Shown one piece after another: positions 8,658 to 17,594 of a DNA stretch of 18,277 bases. The DNA comes from Candolleomyces eurysporus (Eukaryota; Basidiomycota; Agaricomycetes; Agaricales; Psathyrellaceae). The DNA is taken from positions 1-18,277 of the forward strand of contig JANBPK010000087.1 of the NCBI GenBank assembly GCA_027579435.1, given 5' to 3'. The position numbers and the translations under genes are program-made. The notes beneath the pieces are model-generated. The model had not been told where the DNA came from and did no database searches. It saw nothing but the letters and a program-made list of their open reading frames with translations. Positions within the stretch are counted from its first letter, which is position 1; each line of letters opens with the position of its first letter.

Positions 8658-9419
8658 TTAACGAGACTCGCGGTCATGAGAATCCGAAAGCGTTGAACTC
8701 ACACCAGGGACAATTGTGTCAGCAACGGCGGTTATCACGAAGGTCCTGTTGGAAGCACAGCTTTGCTCGATGGCCTTGAAAACACGAGTGCGCCTGGAGG
8801 AAGTGTTGGTGGCCATTTCCCCCTCTTGGTTAAGAATAGAGGTCACCAGGTATGGCTTCTTGCCCAGAACGATAGACAAATCCGGTGTTGGCCATGAAGC
8901 TGATTCGGTAGTCGAGTCCCAGCTCACGCTCGGTAGTAAACATGAGGGATATCAAGATGGTGACCAGATCAAACAGATCGACGAACAGTAGATGGTGCAT
9001 TGAAGAGAGCACTATGGAAGGTGGGCGAAAACTCAGGAAATGACCACAAACAAGTCCCTTGATCGACTTTCTTCCGATAGAAAGTCGGAAAACAATTTGT
9101 GGTATAGACGTAAACGCGAGCTCCCCTTCGTTGTCGAGAGTCACGAGGGACCGCAAGTCTGACACCAGGATCTCTTCACCGTTGGTTTCCGGCCCAAGTA
9201 GAGTTGAGAGGGCATCTGCTCCGCACGGGTGGGCTACTAGCCCTCGAACATTGATATGCTGCTGGTTCCGGAAATGCAGAAGGAAGTCATGTCCGTGGTA
9301 CGTGTCGATGGCCTCATACACTTGATAGGTGACGATTCGTCTTCATCTCTTTTTCTGGTGCGCTGACAACGACAAGCCTCTCCATCGTTTTCATGTGTAT
9401 CCGAGGAGTCAATACTCAA
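8658..9419 (-). CDS. Unrecognised minus-strand multi-exon gene or gene remnant
   Basis: Three overlapping open pieces follow one another on the minus strand. From the 5' side: MSIDSSDTHENDGEACRCQR (9419); then, in another frame, TYHGHDFLLHFRNQQHINVR and ADALSTLLGPETNGEEILVS (to about 9060), followed by a hydrophobic stretch near 8970 (LLFVDLFDLVTILISLMF); then, in a third frame, PDLSIVLGKKPYLVTSILNQ and TFVITAVADTIVPG, which ends at a possible GTGTGA donor near 8704. Frame changes could be introns, but I could not fix every splice site. I recognise no domain. The coding style and the lack of stops within each piece suggest a real or recently decayed gene. Confidence 0.35.
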
Positions 9420-9473
9420 ATCGGACTGAGGCTACTGTGCAACTCATAATTAAGCTTGAATTTTTGCCTCAAT

Positions 9474-9794
9474 AACGCGATCTTAGAAGTGCCTCTGACC
9501 TCTGGTTTTCTACTCGGCACCTAAATTGTCATATATACAGAGTCCCTACCAACATTTTATTGTGATGGAAGACTCTGAATCTCGAATTCCCTCTGCTCAA
9601 AGTCCTTCATTGCCTTCCTAGCCAATCGCCAAACCACTATATCGACACCATAACTTCGGCGTGACCAAAATTCTCCACGTGCAATCTGGGTAGCTGATCC
9701 CAACCGACGCAGAATAGAATGGCTCCATAATCTACACCCTGGCTTGCAACGATACCAGGGGCACTAAAGATGAACAATAAAGGAAGACTGAATT
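9474..9794 (-). repeat. Duplicated 3' flank of NACHT copy B
   Basis: This stretch aligns with 3181-3517 downstream of NACHT copy A (shared CCTCTGACCTCTGG/CCTTTGACCTCTGG, GTAGCTGATCCCAACCGA and GCACTAAAGATGAACAATAA). It shows that the duplication unit extends about 320 bp beyond the NACHT stop codon. It is more diverged than the coding part. Confidence 0.8.
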
Positions 9795-10225
9795 TCAGTT
9801 CAAAGTTTGGAAAAGATTGAGGACTGTACGCACTGAAAGGTGAAATTGCCAGAAGACATTCCAGAGGGAATCAATCTGCTTGTGTACGACAGCTAACGAC
9901 ACCCACCAATCAGCGCTGGGTGGCGTATGAAGGACCTTGGAGTGTGCGATGCCCACATGTGCAATTTCGCTATATGGAAAAGCTGTCAGGAAGTTGAGGA
10001 AGCTTTCCGGGTATGAAAACCGGGTGTCACAACCCCCTTCAATACCATAGCATCAGATTTATACTGTTGAAGAGAAACAAAGCATGAAGCAGAAGCAAAC
10101 TCACTCGCACACACCCAAACAAATGCATCCCAGATGAACACCCTTCTTTCACTCTCTTCAACATACAGTTTCCCACAACGGCCAGGGTCCTCGAGGAAGT
10201 CGAGCAGCGATTTGTGGTAAAAGCC
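9795..10225 (-). pseudogene. NACHT copy B, 3' part (split by the transposon)
   Basis: The minus strand reads GFYHKSLLDFLEDPGRCGKL, VEESERRVFIWDAFVWVCAS, then across the same intron position as copy A into the last exon (SYPESFLNFL, TPPSADWWVSLAVVHKQ), ending at TGA 9795-9797. Similarity to copy A (3518-3948) is high and stops exactly at TAAAAGCC (10218-10225), where the transposon begins. The rest of the gene resumes at 16149. No stop is seen in this piece in the relevant frames, so the gene was probably intact when it was hit. Confidence 0.85.
10218..10225. repeat. 8-bp target-site duplication, left copy (TAAAAGCC)
   Basis: Direct repeat of 16149-16156. The sequence left of it continues NACHT copy B and the sequence right of it does not. 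In uninterrupted copy A the 8-mer occurs once (3941-3948). Confidence 0.9.
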
Positions 10226-10239
10226 TTGTCTTGTCCCCA
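10226..10239 (+). repeat. Left terminal inverted repeat
   Basis: TTGTCTTGTCCCCA. The reverse complement of the right end is TTGTCTCGTACCCA; 12 of 14 positions match. Confidence 0.85.
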
Positions 10240-10320
10240 GACGTTCCTTTTTGGGACGATTTTTGTGTGGGAGAGTCAATTGATGCGCGACAGGTTGCGC
10301 TGACTCTCCGGAACGTCTGG
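10237..10320. repeat. Nested palindrome in the left end of the transposon
   Basis: Outer arms CCAGACGTTCC (10237-10247) and GGAACGTCTGG (10310-10320) are perfect 11-bp complements. Inner arms GGAGAGTCA (10270-10278) and TGACTCTCC (10301-10309) are perfect 9-bp complements. The two right arms are adjacent. The 22-nt inner loop holds GCGC twice. Such end structures in transposons are usually transposase-binding sites or foldback hairpins; the role here is inferred. Confidence 0.85.
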
Positions 10321-10329
10321 TGCAGTTCG
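10312..10329 (+). repeat. Left copy of the exact 18-bp subterminal inverted repeat
   Basis: AACGTCTGGTGCAGTTCG, found inverted at 16050-16067. It lies 86 bp in from the left end and 81 bp in from the right end, which is nearly symmetrical. It is a candidate binding site for the transposase. Confidence 0.85.
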
Positions 10330-10485
10330 TATAGGTAATCCATACATTGGTGACATTTTCGTCACAGTCACGGTCACACAGCTGCCAACGTGACAGCTCA
10401 TCGCGTCGCGTCGTTCGTTGAACGTTGATTCTCTGCTTACTACCCTCGTTTAATACCATGCTCACTGCTTTCAATATGATCTACA

Positions 10486-13154
10486 ATGATTACTGCTCAG
10501 ACCCATGCTCGCTCGAAGGCTCAAAGCTACCAAAATCTCTCGGAGGCCCGCAAGAAAGCCCAAGCAGGACATGGCTTCAGCTCAGAGAAAACCCGGGCGG
10601 AAATTGTGCTCGAGTTCACTGCGAGGTTTGGGAAGGCCCCGTATGAATGGCAGGTCAATGTCACGGAGGCCCTCATTCTTGGGCTTGACTCTGTGGTGAT
10701 TGCGGGGACCGGCTTTGGGAAAACGATGCCGTTCATGATGGCGCTGTTGAAGGACAGGAAGGCAAAGACGGTTATCATATCTCCTCTCAAGGTTTTGCAG
10801 CAGGATCAAGTGAGGAGGTTTCGAAAAATGGGGATCTCGGCAGTGGCAGTGAACGGGGACACCTGGAGCAATCAACTGAAATCGGTGCGTCTGCTATTCC
10901 AATTTTTGTCGGTTTCGAGTATCTTTGCTGAGGCTATGTTTAGGACCTAGAACATGGGCAATACCAGGCCATCTTCACCTCGCCCGAGATGTGCCTTCAA
11001 CACCCCCAGTTCCGTGGCTTTCTCAGTGACGCTGTCATTGCGAACGATATCGTGATGATTGTCATCGATGAAGCGCACTGCATTTCTCAATGGGGTGGCG
11101 AGTTTCGCAAGGAGTACTCACAGCTTGACAAGCTCCGTGTATTCTTTCCAACTCATGTCCCTTTCCTCATCACCTCAGCGACATTAACACCGGCTGTACT
11201 TGTAGAAATTCAAGCCCAACTTGACTTCAAACTCGACGACACCTTCTTCCTGAACCTTGGCAATGATCGACCCAATATCAAGATGTCCATCCAAGCTGTC
11301 AAAACGCCAGCAGATTACGATGCGGTAATTCCGCTCCTCACCCACAGCAGCCACCTCCCACAAACCAGAGAAGACCTTTGCAAGACCATCGTGTTCGTCA
11401 ATAAGGTTCCATCCTCCCAACAATGTAGTCGACACATCAAGTCTTTATTCCTCCCCGAACTTCGACAGTATGTCGATGTTCTCCATGCCTATCGAACACC
11501 CCGAACCAAGCGTCGTTTGATGAAGCAATTCCGCAAAGGGAATATACTCATCTTGGTAGCCACAGAGGCAGCAGGAATGGTGAGTACCTTACCCATATGG
11601 ATTGAATGAATACTGATTGCATTTCAGGGTGCAGATATACCCGACATCGAGCAAGTCCTTCAGCTCGGAGTACCACAGTCGCTTGCGGTATGGGTTCAGC
11701 GGGCTGGCCGAGCAGGTCGTTCACCCAACATCAATGCTCGTGCTATCTTGCTAGTGGAACAGGCTGTTTTCCAACAGCGCCGCAAGAGCTCGAAGCAAAA
11801 AAACCAAGAGTCCCAACTGGCCAATGAAGCTTCCGATGCCGATTCAGGAGGAGAAAGTGATGGAGACACTGACCGTGAAGAGCTTGAGACGGTCAAGAAA
11901 GTGGAGACTCCTCTCATGAAGTGGGTTGAGGCCCGCGAGTGTCGTCGCGATGTTCTCGACGACCATTTCGGTAATCCACCGGGGGCGCAAAGGTGTGTTA
12001 ATACAAGCTGTCCATCGGCAGATACTTACTGTATGTTCTGTTTCTTGCAGCTCCCACCAATGGCTGCTGCAATAATTGTTCAATGCCCACCGACTCGCAA
12101 CCAACAACACCCCCTGGATCTCTGCCCTGCTCTCGCCCTGCGACCCCCGAGGGTCAGCAANCCCCCCCACACCCATTCAACCCCATCACGCGATGTTAAC
12201 ATCAACGGAAAACGACAGATGGAATTTCGCCCACCCCCGGCATGGCGGCCCAAGGCCCAAGTGGATGCTGCACGCTCAGCGCTCATTGCTTGGCGATATG
12301 ATATCAAACAATGTTTTTATTCCCCCAGCGGCTACACTGCCGAAGCTGTACTCCCCACCCGCTTTCTGAACGCCCTTGCCTCTCAGCGCCACATCTCCTC
12401 GTTGCACACCCTGGAGCAACACGTGAAGGCTGAGTGGGTTCTGGGGCAGGACCATTTCGATGATGCCTTCTCTGTTGTACAGCGCATTGATGATGCTGAG
12501 AAGACGCGACAGGACGAGGCCAAGCGCCAGAAAACGCTCGACAAAGCAAGAAAGCAGGAAGAGAAAGCAGAGAAGCAGCGTGCTAGAGAGGAGGCCAAAG
12601 CGACGGCTGCTAGGCATAAAGAGGAGCGGGCTCGGGAGAGGGCAGCGGAGAAGGCTCGGAAGGATGCTCAGAAGGCAGCTGAGAAACGAGCTCGGCAAGT
12701 TGAACGACAGGCAAAGATACCTCCTGCAACCCCGCTTGGCTTAAAGGCAGGCTTAGGCCACTTTGTGGCAACACCAGCAACCACGTCTTCAGCGGGCTCC
12801 CTGATACCAGTGTTGCAGCCAATAGAAAGTGGGATGATGCATATGGTGAGTGTTCTACATTACAGGCTGTGCAAAGCTAATAGATATCATATATAGTTCT
12901 CGCTGTCAGAATTTTCACCCCCAACGCAGACACCTCCCCCCACAGCGTCAAGCTTTAATAAAGAGAATGTTCCCCCGCACTCAGCACTTGAAGTGCTTTC
13001 CCCTGCTGAAGGCTCCTCATCCTTCCGCCTTCGCATTCGTCCTCGGCCACGATACATTCAGAAACCATCTTCACTACCTGAATCAGACTCTGCCCAGCTT
13101 TCGTCAACAGATCTCTCAAACGCGCGACCCATATTCCATTTCTCCAGGGTTTGA
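10486..13154 (+). CDS. RecQ-like DNA helicase of the transposon
   Basis: A superfamily 2 helicase, expected to unwind DNA 3'-5' in the nucleus. Exons: 10486-10884, 10944-11579, 11628-11994, 12051-12845, 12897-13154; introns are 48-59 nt with GT...AG ends. Motifs in order: Walker A GTGFGKT (residues 74-80), ISPLKVLQQDQ (motif Ia), DEAH (175-178) in VIDEAHCISQWG, ITSATLT, TIVFVNKV, VATEAAGMGADIPDIEQV, and QRAGRAGR (369-376). A RecQ-type zinc site follows: CRRDVLDDHFG (Cys449) and CCNNC (Cys473, 474, 477). No HRDC domain is visible. The C-terminus carries a long Lys/Glu/Ala-rich coiled coil (about 12480-12710) and a Ser/Pro-rich tail. One base must be dropped at the N plus C run (12161-12168) to keep the frame; this gives about 817 aa. 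The start is the first ATG after an in-frame TGA. The third donor (GTGTTA at 11995) was chosen because it keeps the zinc site in frame. Its last 97 bp overlap the opposing gene. Confidence 0.85.
12161..12168 (+). other. Ambiguous base and C run that shifts the helicase frame
   Basis: An N followed by seven C. The zinc-site frame upstream and the coiled-coil frame downstream differ by exactly one surplus base, and no intron fits here. A miscalled homopolymer is the likeliest cause. Confidence 0.7.
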
Positions 13155-15736
13155 CGCTTTTGGAGCTTCAAGTTTCCTTCAAGTGTCACGTCCTTTGCCT
13201 TGTCTTTTGCTGTTGCATGCTTTCGGCCTTTCTTGACCTTGTGGAGCTCCGAATCGGCGTAGCTCTTTCGTAATTTTTGGATGTCTTTCTCAGCACTCGG
13301 AATAGTATGTTGTTTCCCTCGAACTAGAGTTCCGAATTGCTGCTCGATAAACTCCGTCACTATCCGAATAGTTGGAATAGCAGGATGGAGTTTCTTGAGG
13401 TAATCCCATTTTATATTGGGGCCTTCTGAACGGTAGGTGACTTTGATATCCTTGATATTCATTTCCTGCGCTTTGTCGATGGGACACCATTTTCCCGGTG
13501 CACCCGTCGAATTGACAAGCCAACAGTGATGCCGAATGAAGGTGCTGATGAACATGGTGAGCCCCAGTGCTATGATTCTGTGATCCTGATTACTGACCAT
13601 AATTCTGCAGGCCATTCACGATGCAAGCCCTGTAGCAACTCAAGGACCTCGTTCGCATATTTCCCATTACCGCCCCCAAGAAATCGGAAGAGAAGTGTTG
13701 GCAACAGTTTCTCCATGAGGCCGACATCGCCGTTTCGAATTGCATCGTCGAGAACAATGTACTGGAGTACGTCACGGTTCCACATCACAACTTGTCGTCT
13801 TGGCTCATCTTGCTGATTTGTTGCATCCATAGCATCAATTCCGTCGCTTGACGCATATGTTTCCACCAGTTTGGATGCCAACAGACAGAGCTCCTGCGCT
13901 GATAGACTACGCAAGTCCTCGAGCTTTGAAACACCAGCAATCTCCAGCCAGTCCTCACGTATATGTGCGATCCCAACGTGCTTCAAGACCTCGTCCAAGT
14001 CGTGGTGGAAAGGACCTTGAGTGCGAGCTGTGAAGAGTCCCTTCTTGTTCAGCAACTCGAAGGCTTGAGCCAGTCCTCGCCCTTTGCTCGTTCCAAGGTA
14101 CTGCTTGTGCAGTGAGTTTGCAAAGGCCATTTGGAGGTGCAGCCACCTGAAGACGAATGCTGAAAAATCGAGGCGGTCAAACGAGTTGTCGTCCTGGGCT
14201 CGAAAAGTGAAGAGATGGCGCAGCCGGTCAACTGTCAACTGGTCACCAACCCAGGTAACAATCTTGCTCTTTGCTAGTGCCATTTGGTGCGCTAACGTAC
14301 CAAAACCTAGCTGTTTGTACCATTCACCCAGGAGGCGATCATGGTCATCATAGCTGGCCTCTGCAATGTTAACCGTGCCCAGGAGATACTGGAGAGTACG
14401 GTGATCCAAACCGGTGGGTAATTTGTCAACAGGTGCCGGTGCTTTCAAGGCATCAGAGTCTTTGTCCTTGTAGGATTGGAGGTCGAACTCGGGGCTATCC
14501 AGAAGCATACGAAGAACGACATGTTTCATCTGCTCTTCAACACGAGGAAAGCATTCATTGTCAATCTTGATGATATCCCTGGCTGTAAGCGGCTTCTTGA
14601 TTCCTTCGGCCTGCTTTTCTTTTAATCTCTGGTTCAGGAATTCAGAGAGCTTCTCGGCATCACGCTTGATGTAAACAGTAGCAGCTGTCCCCTGGCCAAG
14701 TTCGCTTTGGTTGTCGAGACGTTGGGAGAAAACTCGGAATGGAATGTTGACATTGTCATAGGAGCAGACCCATGGGAACGTTTCCATTTTCGCAAGCATC
14801 TCATTGCGCGCTTCAGCAGATAATGCTTCGACAACATCGCATGCCCACTTGTGGCTCATGGTGAGTCCGATGGCATGTAGCGTGTCGAACCCTTTTGCTG
14901 ATACACCACGAAACTTGAAGTAGATGGCGAGCAATTTCTGAAGCCGGTTTGAATTGTGTGACCGGGAGTAGGTGATCATCGAAATGATTGCAAATATTAT
15001 CTGTCAAAGGGTGAGTGTGATATATGAATAGCGAGATTATTCTGCGCGCCTGCTGTGGATTCTTTATTTTATTTCTTCTTTCCTGATCCTTCGTGACCAG
15101 TGCTTGTTCGAGCAGCCCCCATAACACTGGCGCATCCTCCTTCATCTTTTCTGTCAACCCTCCAATCGTCTGCTCAGTCAGGTGGGATGCTTTGACATGG
15201 TCCTCGGCCGGTAGGTGAAGTTTTGGTCCAAGCACTTGAAGCTCTTCGTTAATAGTGTTGACAGTCCCTTTTAGTGCAAACTGCTTCAGCATTTTCGATG
15301 CCCCGGCTGGCCAAACAATTCCCTGTGAGGCACGAGGAGGCTTTTCCCATCGTTCAAGAACGGTTGGAAGCTCCTTGCTATGTAAAAGGGAAGTTCGCTG
15401 GTGGCGAATTCGGGGATCCTCGGTACAACCTTCGTTACCCCAGCTCACCGCATCCAATAAAATTGGCAGGTTGATTCCTTCCCTATCCATTGTCTCGCAA
15501 GTCTTGCGGACGGCTTCCAAGATCCCCTTATCATCTAATTTATCTCTCTTGGCTGCCGTAGCAGAACGGAACATATTGTCCTCCATCGTTTGGCTCTCTA
15601 GGCTGACTGTGGCGGGCTTGAAGCTGGGGATGAATTCTTGCTCCGATTCAATATCAGAGGCTTCTTCAGAAGACGCTTGAGAGACCTCATCGTCGGAGAA
15701 CTCATGGTCATAGTACATGGTGCTTGAGTTGGCCAT
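13058..15736 (-). CDS. DUF6589-like protein, candidate transposase of the element
   Basis: Exons on the minus strand: 15736-15050, 15000-13598, 13544-13058, giving 858 aa. The start (MANSSTMYYDHEFSDDEVSQ) is an acidic low-complexity tail; the core begins near residue 225 with NPQQIIFAIISMITYSRSHN. Key motifs: SYDNVN (Asp311), QRLDNQSELGQGTAATVY, WVGDQLTVDRL (Asp482), HLQMAFANSLHKQYLGT, GNGKYANEVLEL (Glu680), then WLVNSTG, PIDKAQEMNIKDIKVTY and LHPAIPTIR. The DN.N, GDQLT.DR and KYA.E pattern matches my recollection of DUF6589, a fungal family of unproven function. I infer an RNase H-like nuclease fold with Asp311, Asp482 and Glu680 as candidate catalytic acids. The C-terminal tail is basic then acidic. 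Intron 1 (15001-15049, 49 nt) needs a GC donor (CAG|GCGCGC); intron 2 (13545-13597) is GTCAGT...CAG. No other transposase-like gene exists in the element, which supports the role. Confidence 0.8.
15001..15049 (-). other. GC-AG intron in the DUF6589-like gene
   Basis: The coding frame changes between KNPQQ and IIFAIISM. No GT lies at a usable position; a GC donor (CAG|GCGCGC) with a CTTTGACAG acceptor restores the frame in phase 0 and gives a 49-nt intron. It may be a genuine GC-AG intron or a donor broken by T to C. Confidence 0.55.
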
Positions 15737-16049
15737 GGTAGTTGATAATAAATCGAAATTTGTTGCTCAATGTGCTCCCAATTCAGCCTCTCGTAGGTCT
15801 CAGACATGTTTCAATAATTCAGCTATTTCCCCTGAATATTTTGATTTCGAAAAGCGTACCACAGTGCGTAGCTATTCTATTTACGGTGCAGATTGATCCC
15901 ATATAATTTGAGGCCTCATCTTAGGCAAGCCCCACTTATAATTTCATTTTTTTCGACGGTACAATGAGTGAGGGTGGGCTGTGATGGGAAACGGTGGCTG
16001 TGATGTGATGTGACAGTGTGACTCAATGTATGGACATTGGAAAGGCGCG
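15737..16049 (-). promoter_or_regulatory. Upstream region of the DUF6589-like gene and right subterminal region
   Basis: About 310 bp without a supported gene. It must contain the promoter of the DUF6589-like gene. Near 15990-16020 it is rich in TGTGATG and GTGAC motifs, which also occur (as GTCAC) inside the left end near 10350-10380. A short open frame with its own ATG (15807) runs into the gene in another frame and is probably not coding. Confidence 0.4.
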
Positions 16050-16067
16050 CGAACTGCACCAGACGTT
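16050..16067 (-). repeat. Right copy of the exact 18-bp subterminal inverted repeat
   Basis: CGAACTGCACCAGACGTT, the exact reverse complement of 10312-10329. Confidence 0.85.
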
Positions 16068-16079
16068 TGAGGGGTGTCA

Positions 16080-16097
16080 CAGGCGTCGCCGCGCCTG
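16080..16097. repeat. Palindrome in the right end of the transposon
   Basis: CAGGCG and CGCCTG arms flank a 6-nt GC-rich loop. It sits at about the position where the left end has its inner hairpin. Confidence 0.6.
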
Positions 16098-16134
16098 ATC
16101 TGAAAGTTCCCACACAGACACCGCCGAAAATGGA

Positions 16135-16148
16135 TGGGTACGAGACAA
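16135..16148 (-). repeat. Right terminal inverted repeat
   Basis: TGGGTACGAGACAA; its reverse complement matches the left end (10226-10239) at 12 of 14 positions. Confidence 0.85.
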
Positions 16149-16156
16149 TAAAAGCC
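16149..16156. repeat. 8-bp target-site duplication, right copy (TAAAAGCC)
   Basis: Direct repeat of 10218-10225. The sequence to its right continues NACHT copy B (ATATTTGGTCGTCGTCTGG, compared with ATATTTTGTCGTCGTCTGG in copy A). Confidence 0.9.
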
Positions 16157-17525
16157 ATATTTGGTCGTCGTCTGGTCGCTGAGAGGTGGAATCTGAATCA
16201 ATGAGTGAAGGGTTCCAAGCAAGTGCTCTGCCTCATTGCTCTCTGGGTCCGTTTGCAGGAGCATGTTTATGTTGAAAGCATAGGCTGGCCTCCAACCGGT
16301 GAAAATGTCGATTGCGTGAATCCACCGTACCGAATGAGGCGGATCTGGACTAGACCCCAATATGTGCATGTACAATGCGTCCAATTGTTCGAGGGGGTTT
16401 GAACTTGTTTCCCGAGTGGCTTCCATCTTCAAAATAGCCTCTAGCAACGCCTTCGGAGCCTCTCGGTGACCCGTGTCGAACAACCGGATAATGGTTGCAG
16501 CGTAGATGAACTGACCCGACGCATTCTCCACCAAGGTCCGAATCGTTCCTGGTGGTGGCCATGACCGAGGAAAGTTGTAACGGTGACGAATGAGATCGAA
16601 CTGGGCTTCCAAAAAGAGAGTAATATCCGCGTCGGCATTGTGCTCCACGTTCAAATCAAGCTTCTGGGCGAAGGAGGTGGGATTTCTTTTGGAGTCGAAG
16701 AATTCGCGAAATACGCGCTCGGGACGGCTGGCAATGAGGATACAAAAGGGAAAATCTGGATCCAGTGACGCTGCTTGAAGAACTTGGAGGATCTCCAACT
16801 GGTCTTGCGCGTTCGTTCGTACGGGCGTGGCCCGTGGGCCTGTGATCTTGGTATCGTGGTATTGTTTGGCCTCGCATTCGTCCAGGCCATCGACGATGAT
16901 CGCACCTCGTAGCTCTGGCCCTCCGGATTGACGAACGACCTCCCGGAGAGGAGCCAAAACGAGAATTTCCATCTGTACATGCAGATTCTTGTCGAGAACG
17001 TCCGGGTTCTTCTCCATGGCAGCGGAAATGGCGGTCTTTAAATCCTCTCGGTGCTGGGCCAGCTGGTGTGCAATGGTTGTGACGAAGGCGGTCTTGCGGC
17101 GCCGGCCAATGGACGCTGACCAGGAAGCAAAGAAGAACGTCGCGCCCAACAGACCATCCTCTGCACAGCGATCTGCTAGTGATCCCATAACGGCCGTCTT
17201 CCCGGTGCCTGCAGGCCCTGTCACCCATTTAATCTTCTTCGGCTGCTCAACTTCTCCGTCACCATCCACAATCCAGCGGTACAAGTTGGCTTGGACGGCG
17301 ACTCGGGTCTCTGGATAGCATTGGGGGGCATCACAGCGCTCAGCCGAGTCATGGATGGCGCCTGCTGCAATCCGAGCCCTGAGTTCTGTATATCTCGGTA
17401 AGAATCCATTAAGACGCTCTGCTACAGCTCTATGAACCAGACTCACTGCTCAGTGGATCTGCTAAGGGGTTCACATTAAAGTTGTCTATCCAGAAATTGT
17501 GGGCATTGTTGAAACTGCTGGCCAT
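16149..17525 (-). pseudogene. NACHT copy B, 5' part (split by the transposon)
   Basis: The minus strand starts at ATG 17523-17525 (MASSFNNAHNFWIDNFNVNP), then, after a short intron or frame change near 17440, runs as RAVAERLNGFLPRYTELRAR, AERCDAPQCYPETRVAVQAN, Walker A GPAGTGKT, TFFFASWSAS, Walker B IIVDGLDECE and the SRPERVF motif, to TTTKYGFY, where the transposon begins. The frame is open for over 420 codons. It is a close paralogue of copy A, with the canonical Walker B Asp that copy A lacks. Read through the junction, it would gain a foreign C-terminus of about 70 residues from the transposon end and stop near 15944. The insertion removes the C-terminal 150 or so residues, so the gene is disrupted unless the element excises. 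Confidence 0.85.
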
Positions 17526-17594
17526 AGGCGGTCGAAGTGACAGGGTTCATAGTCACAAACCTATAATGTATACATCTTATCTGCTGTGACAAAA

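Larger units (their letters stand above)
10226..16148. mobile_element. 5,923-bp DNA transposon with RecQ-like helicase and DUF6589-like genes
   Basis: The segment interrupts NACHT copy B at one exact point. It starts TTGTCTTGTCCCCA and ends TGGGTACGAGACAA, so the ends are inverted repeats matching at 12 of 14 positions. It is flanked by perfect 8-bp direct repeats (TAAAAGCC). Subterminal inverted repeats include an exact 18-mer at 10312-10329 and 16050-16067, plus TCCATACATTG near both ends. Two genes fill it, facing each other: a RecQ-like helicase (10486-13154, plus) and a DUF6589-like protein (13058-15736, minus). TIR with 8-bp TSD is the signature of cut-and-paste elements; hAT and KDZ (Zisupton-like) elements also make 8-bp duplications, but I see no hAT transposase. 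The genes look nearly intact, so the insertion may be young. I infer that the DUF6589-like protein is the transposase. A RecQ-type helicase as cargo or partner is unusual. Confidence 0.9.

Noticed and set aside
11995..12050. Intron starting at AG|GTGTGT (11993) in the helicase
   Set aside because: It leads to a stop soon after the junction; starting at GTGTTA (11995) keeps the zinc-binding CCNNC in frame.
12276..12698. Minus-strand Leu/Ser-rich open frames opposite the helicase coiled coil
   Set aside because: They are antisense readings of the Lys/Glu/Ala-rich coiled-coil codons, not independent genes.
15598..15807. Upstream exon or alternative start (MSETYERLNWEHIEQQ) for the DUF6589-like gene
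   Set aside because: It runs into the gene in another frame and there is no usable GT donor between its ATG and the chosen start at 15736.
10226..16148. Helitron, because a helicase is present
   Set aside because: Helitrons have a Rep/Pif1-type protein, no terminal inverted repeats and no target duplication. This element has TIRs, an 8-bp TSD and a RecQ-type helicase with no Rep motif.
10226..16148. hAT element, because of the 8-bp target duplication
   Set aside because: Neither gene shows a BED zinc finger or the hAT dimerisation region that I could recognise. TSD length alone is not diagnostic.
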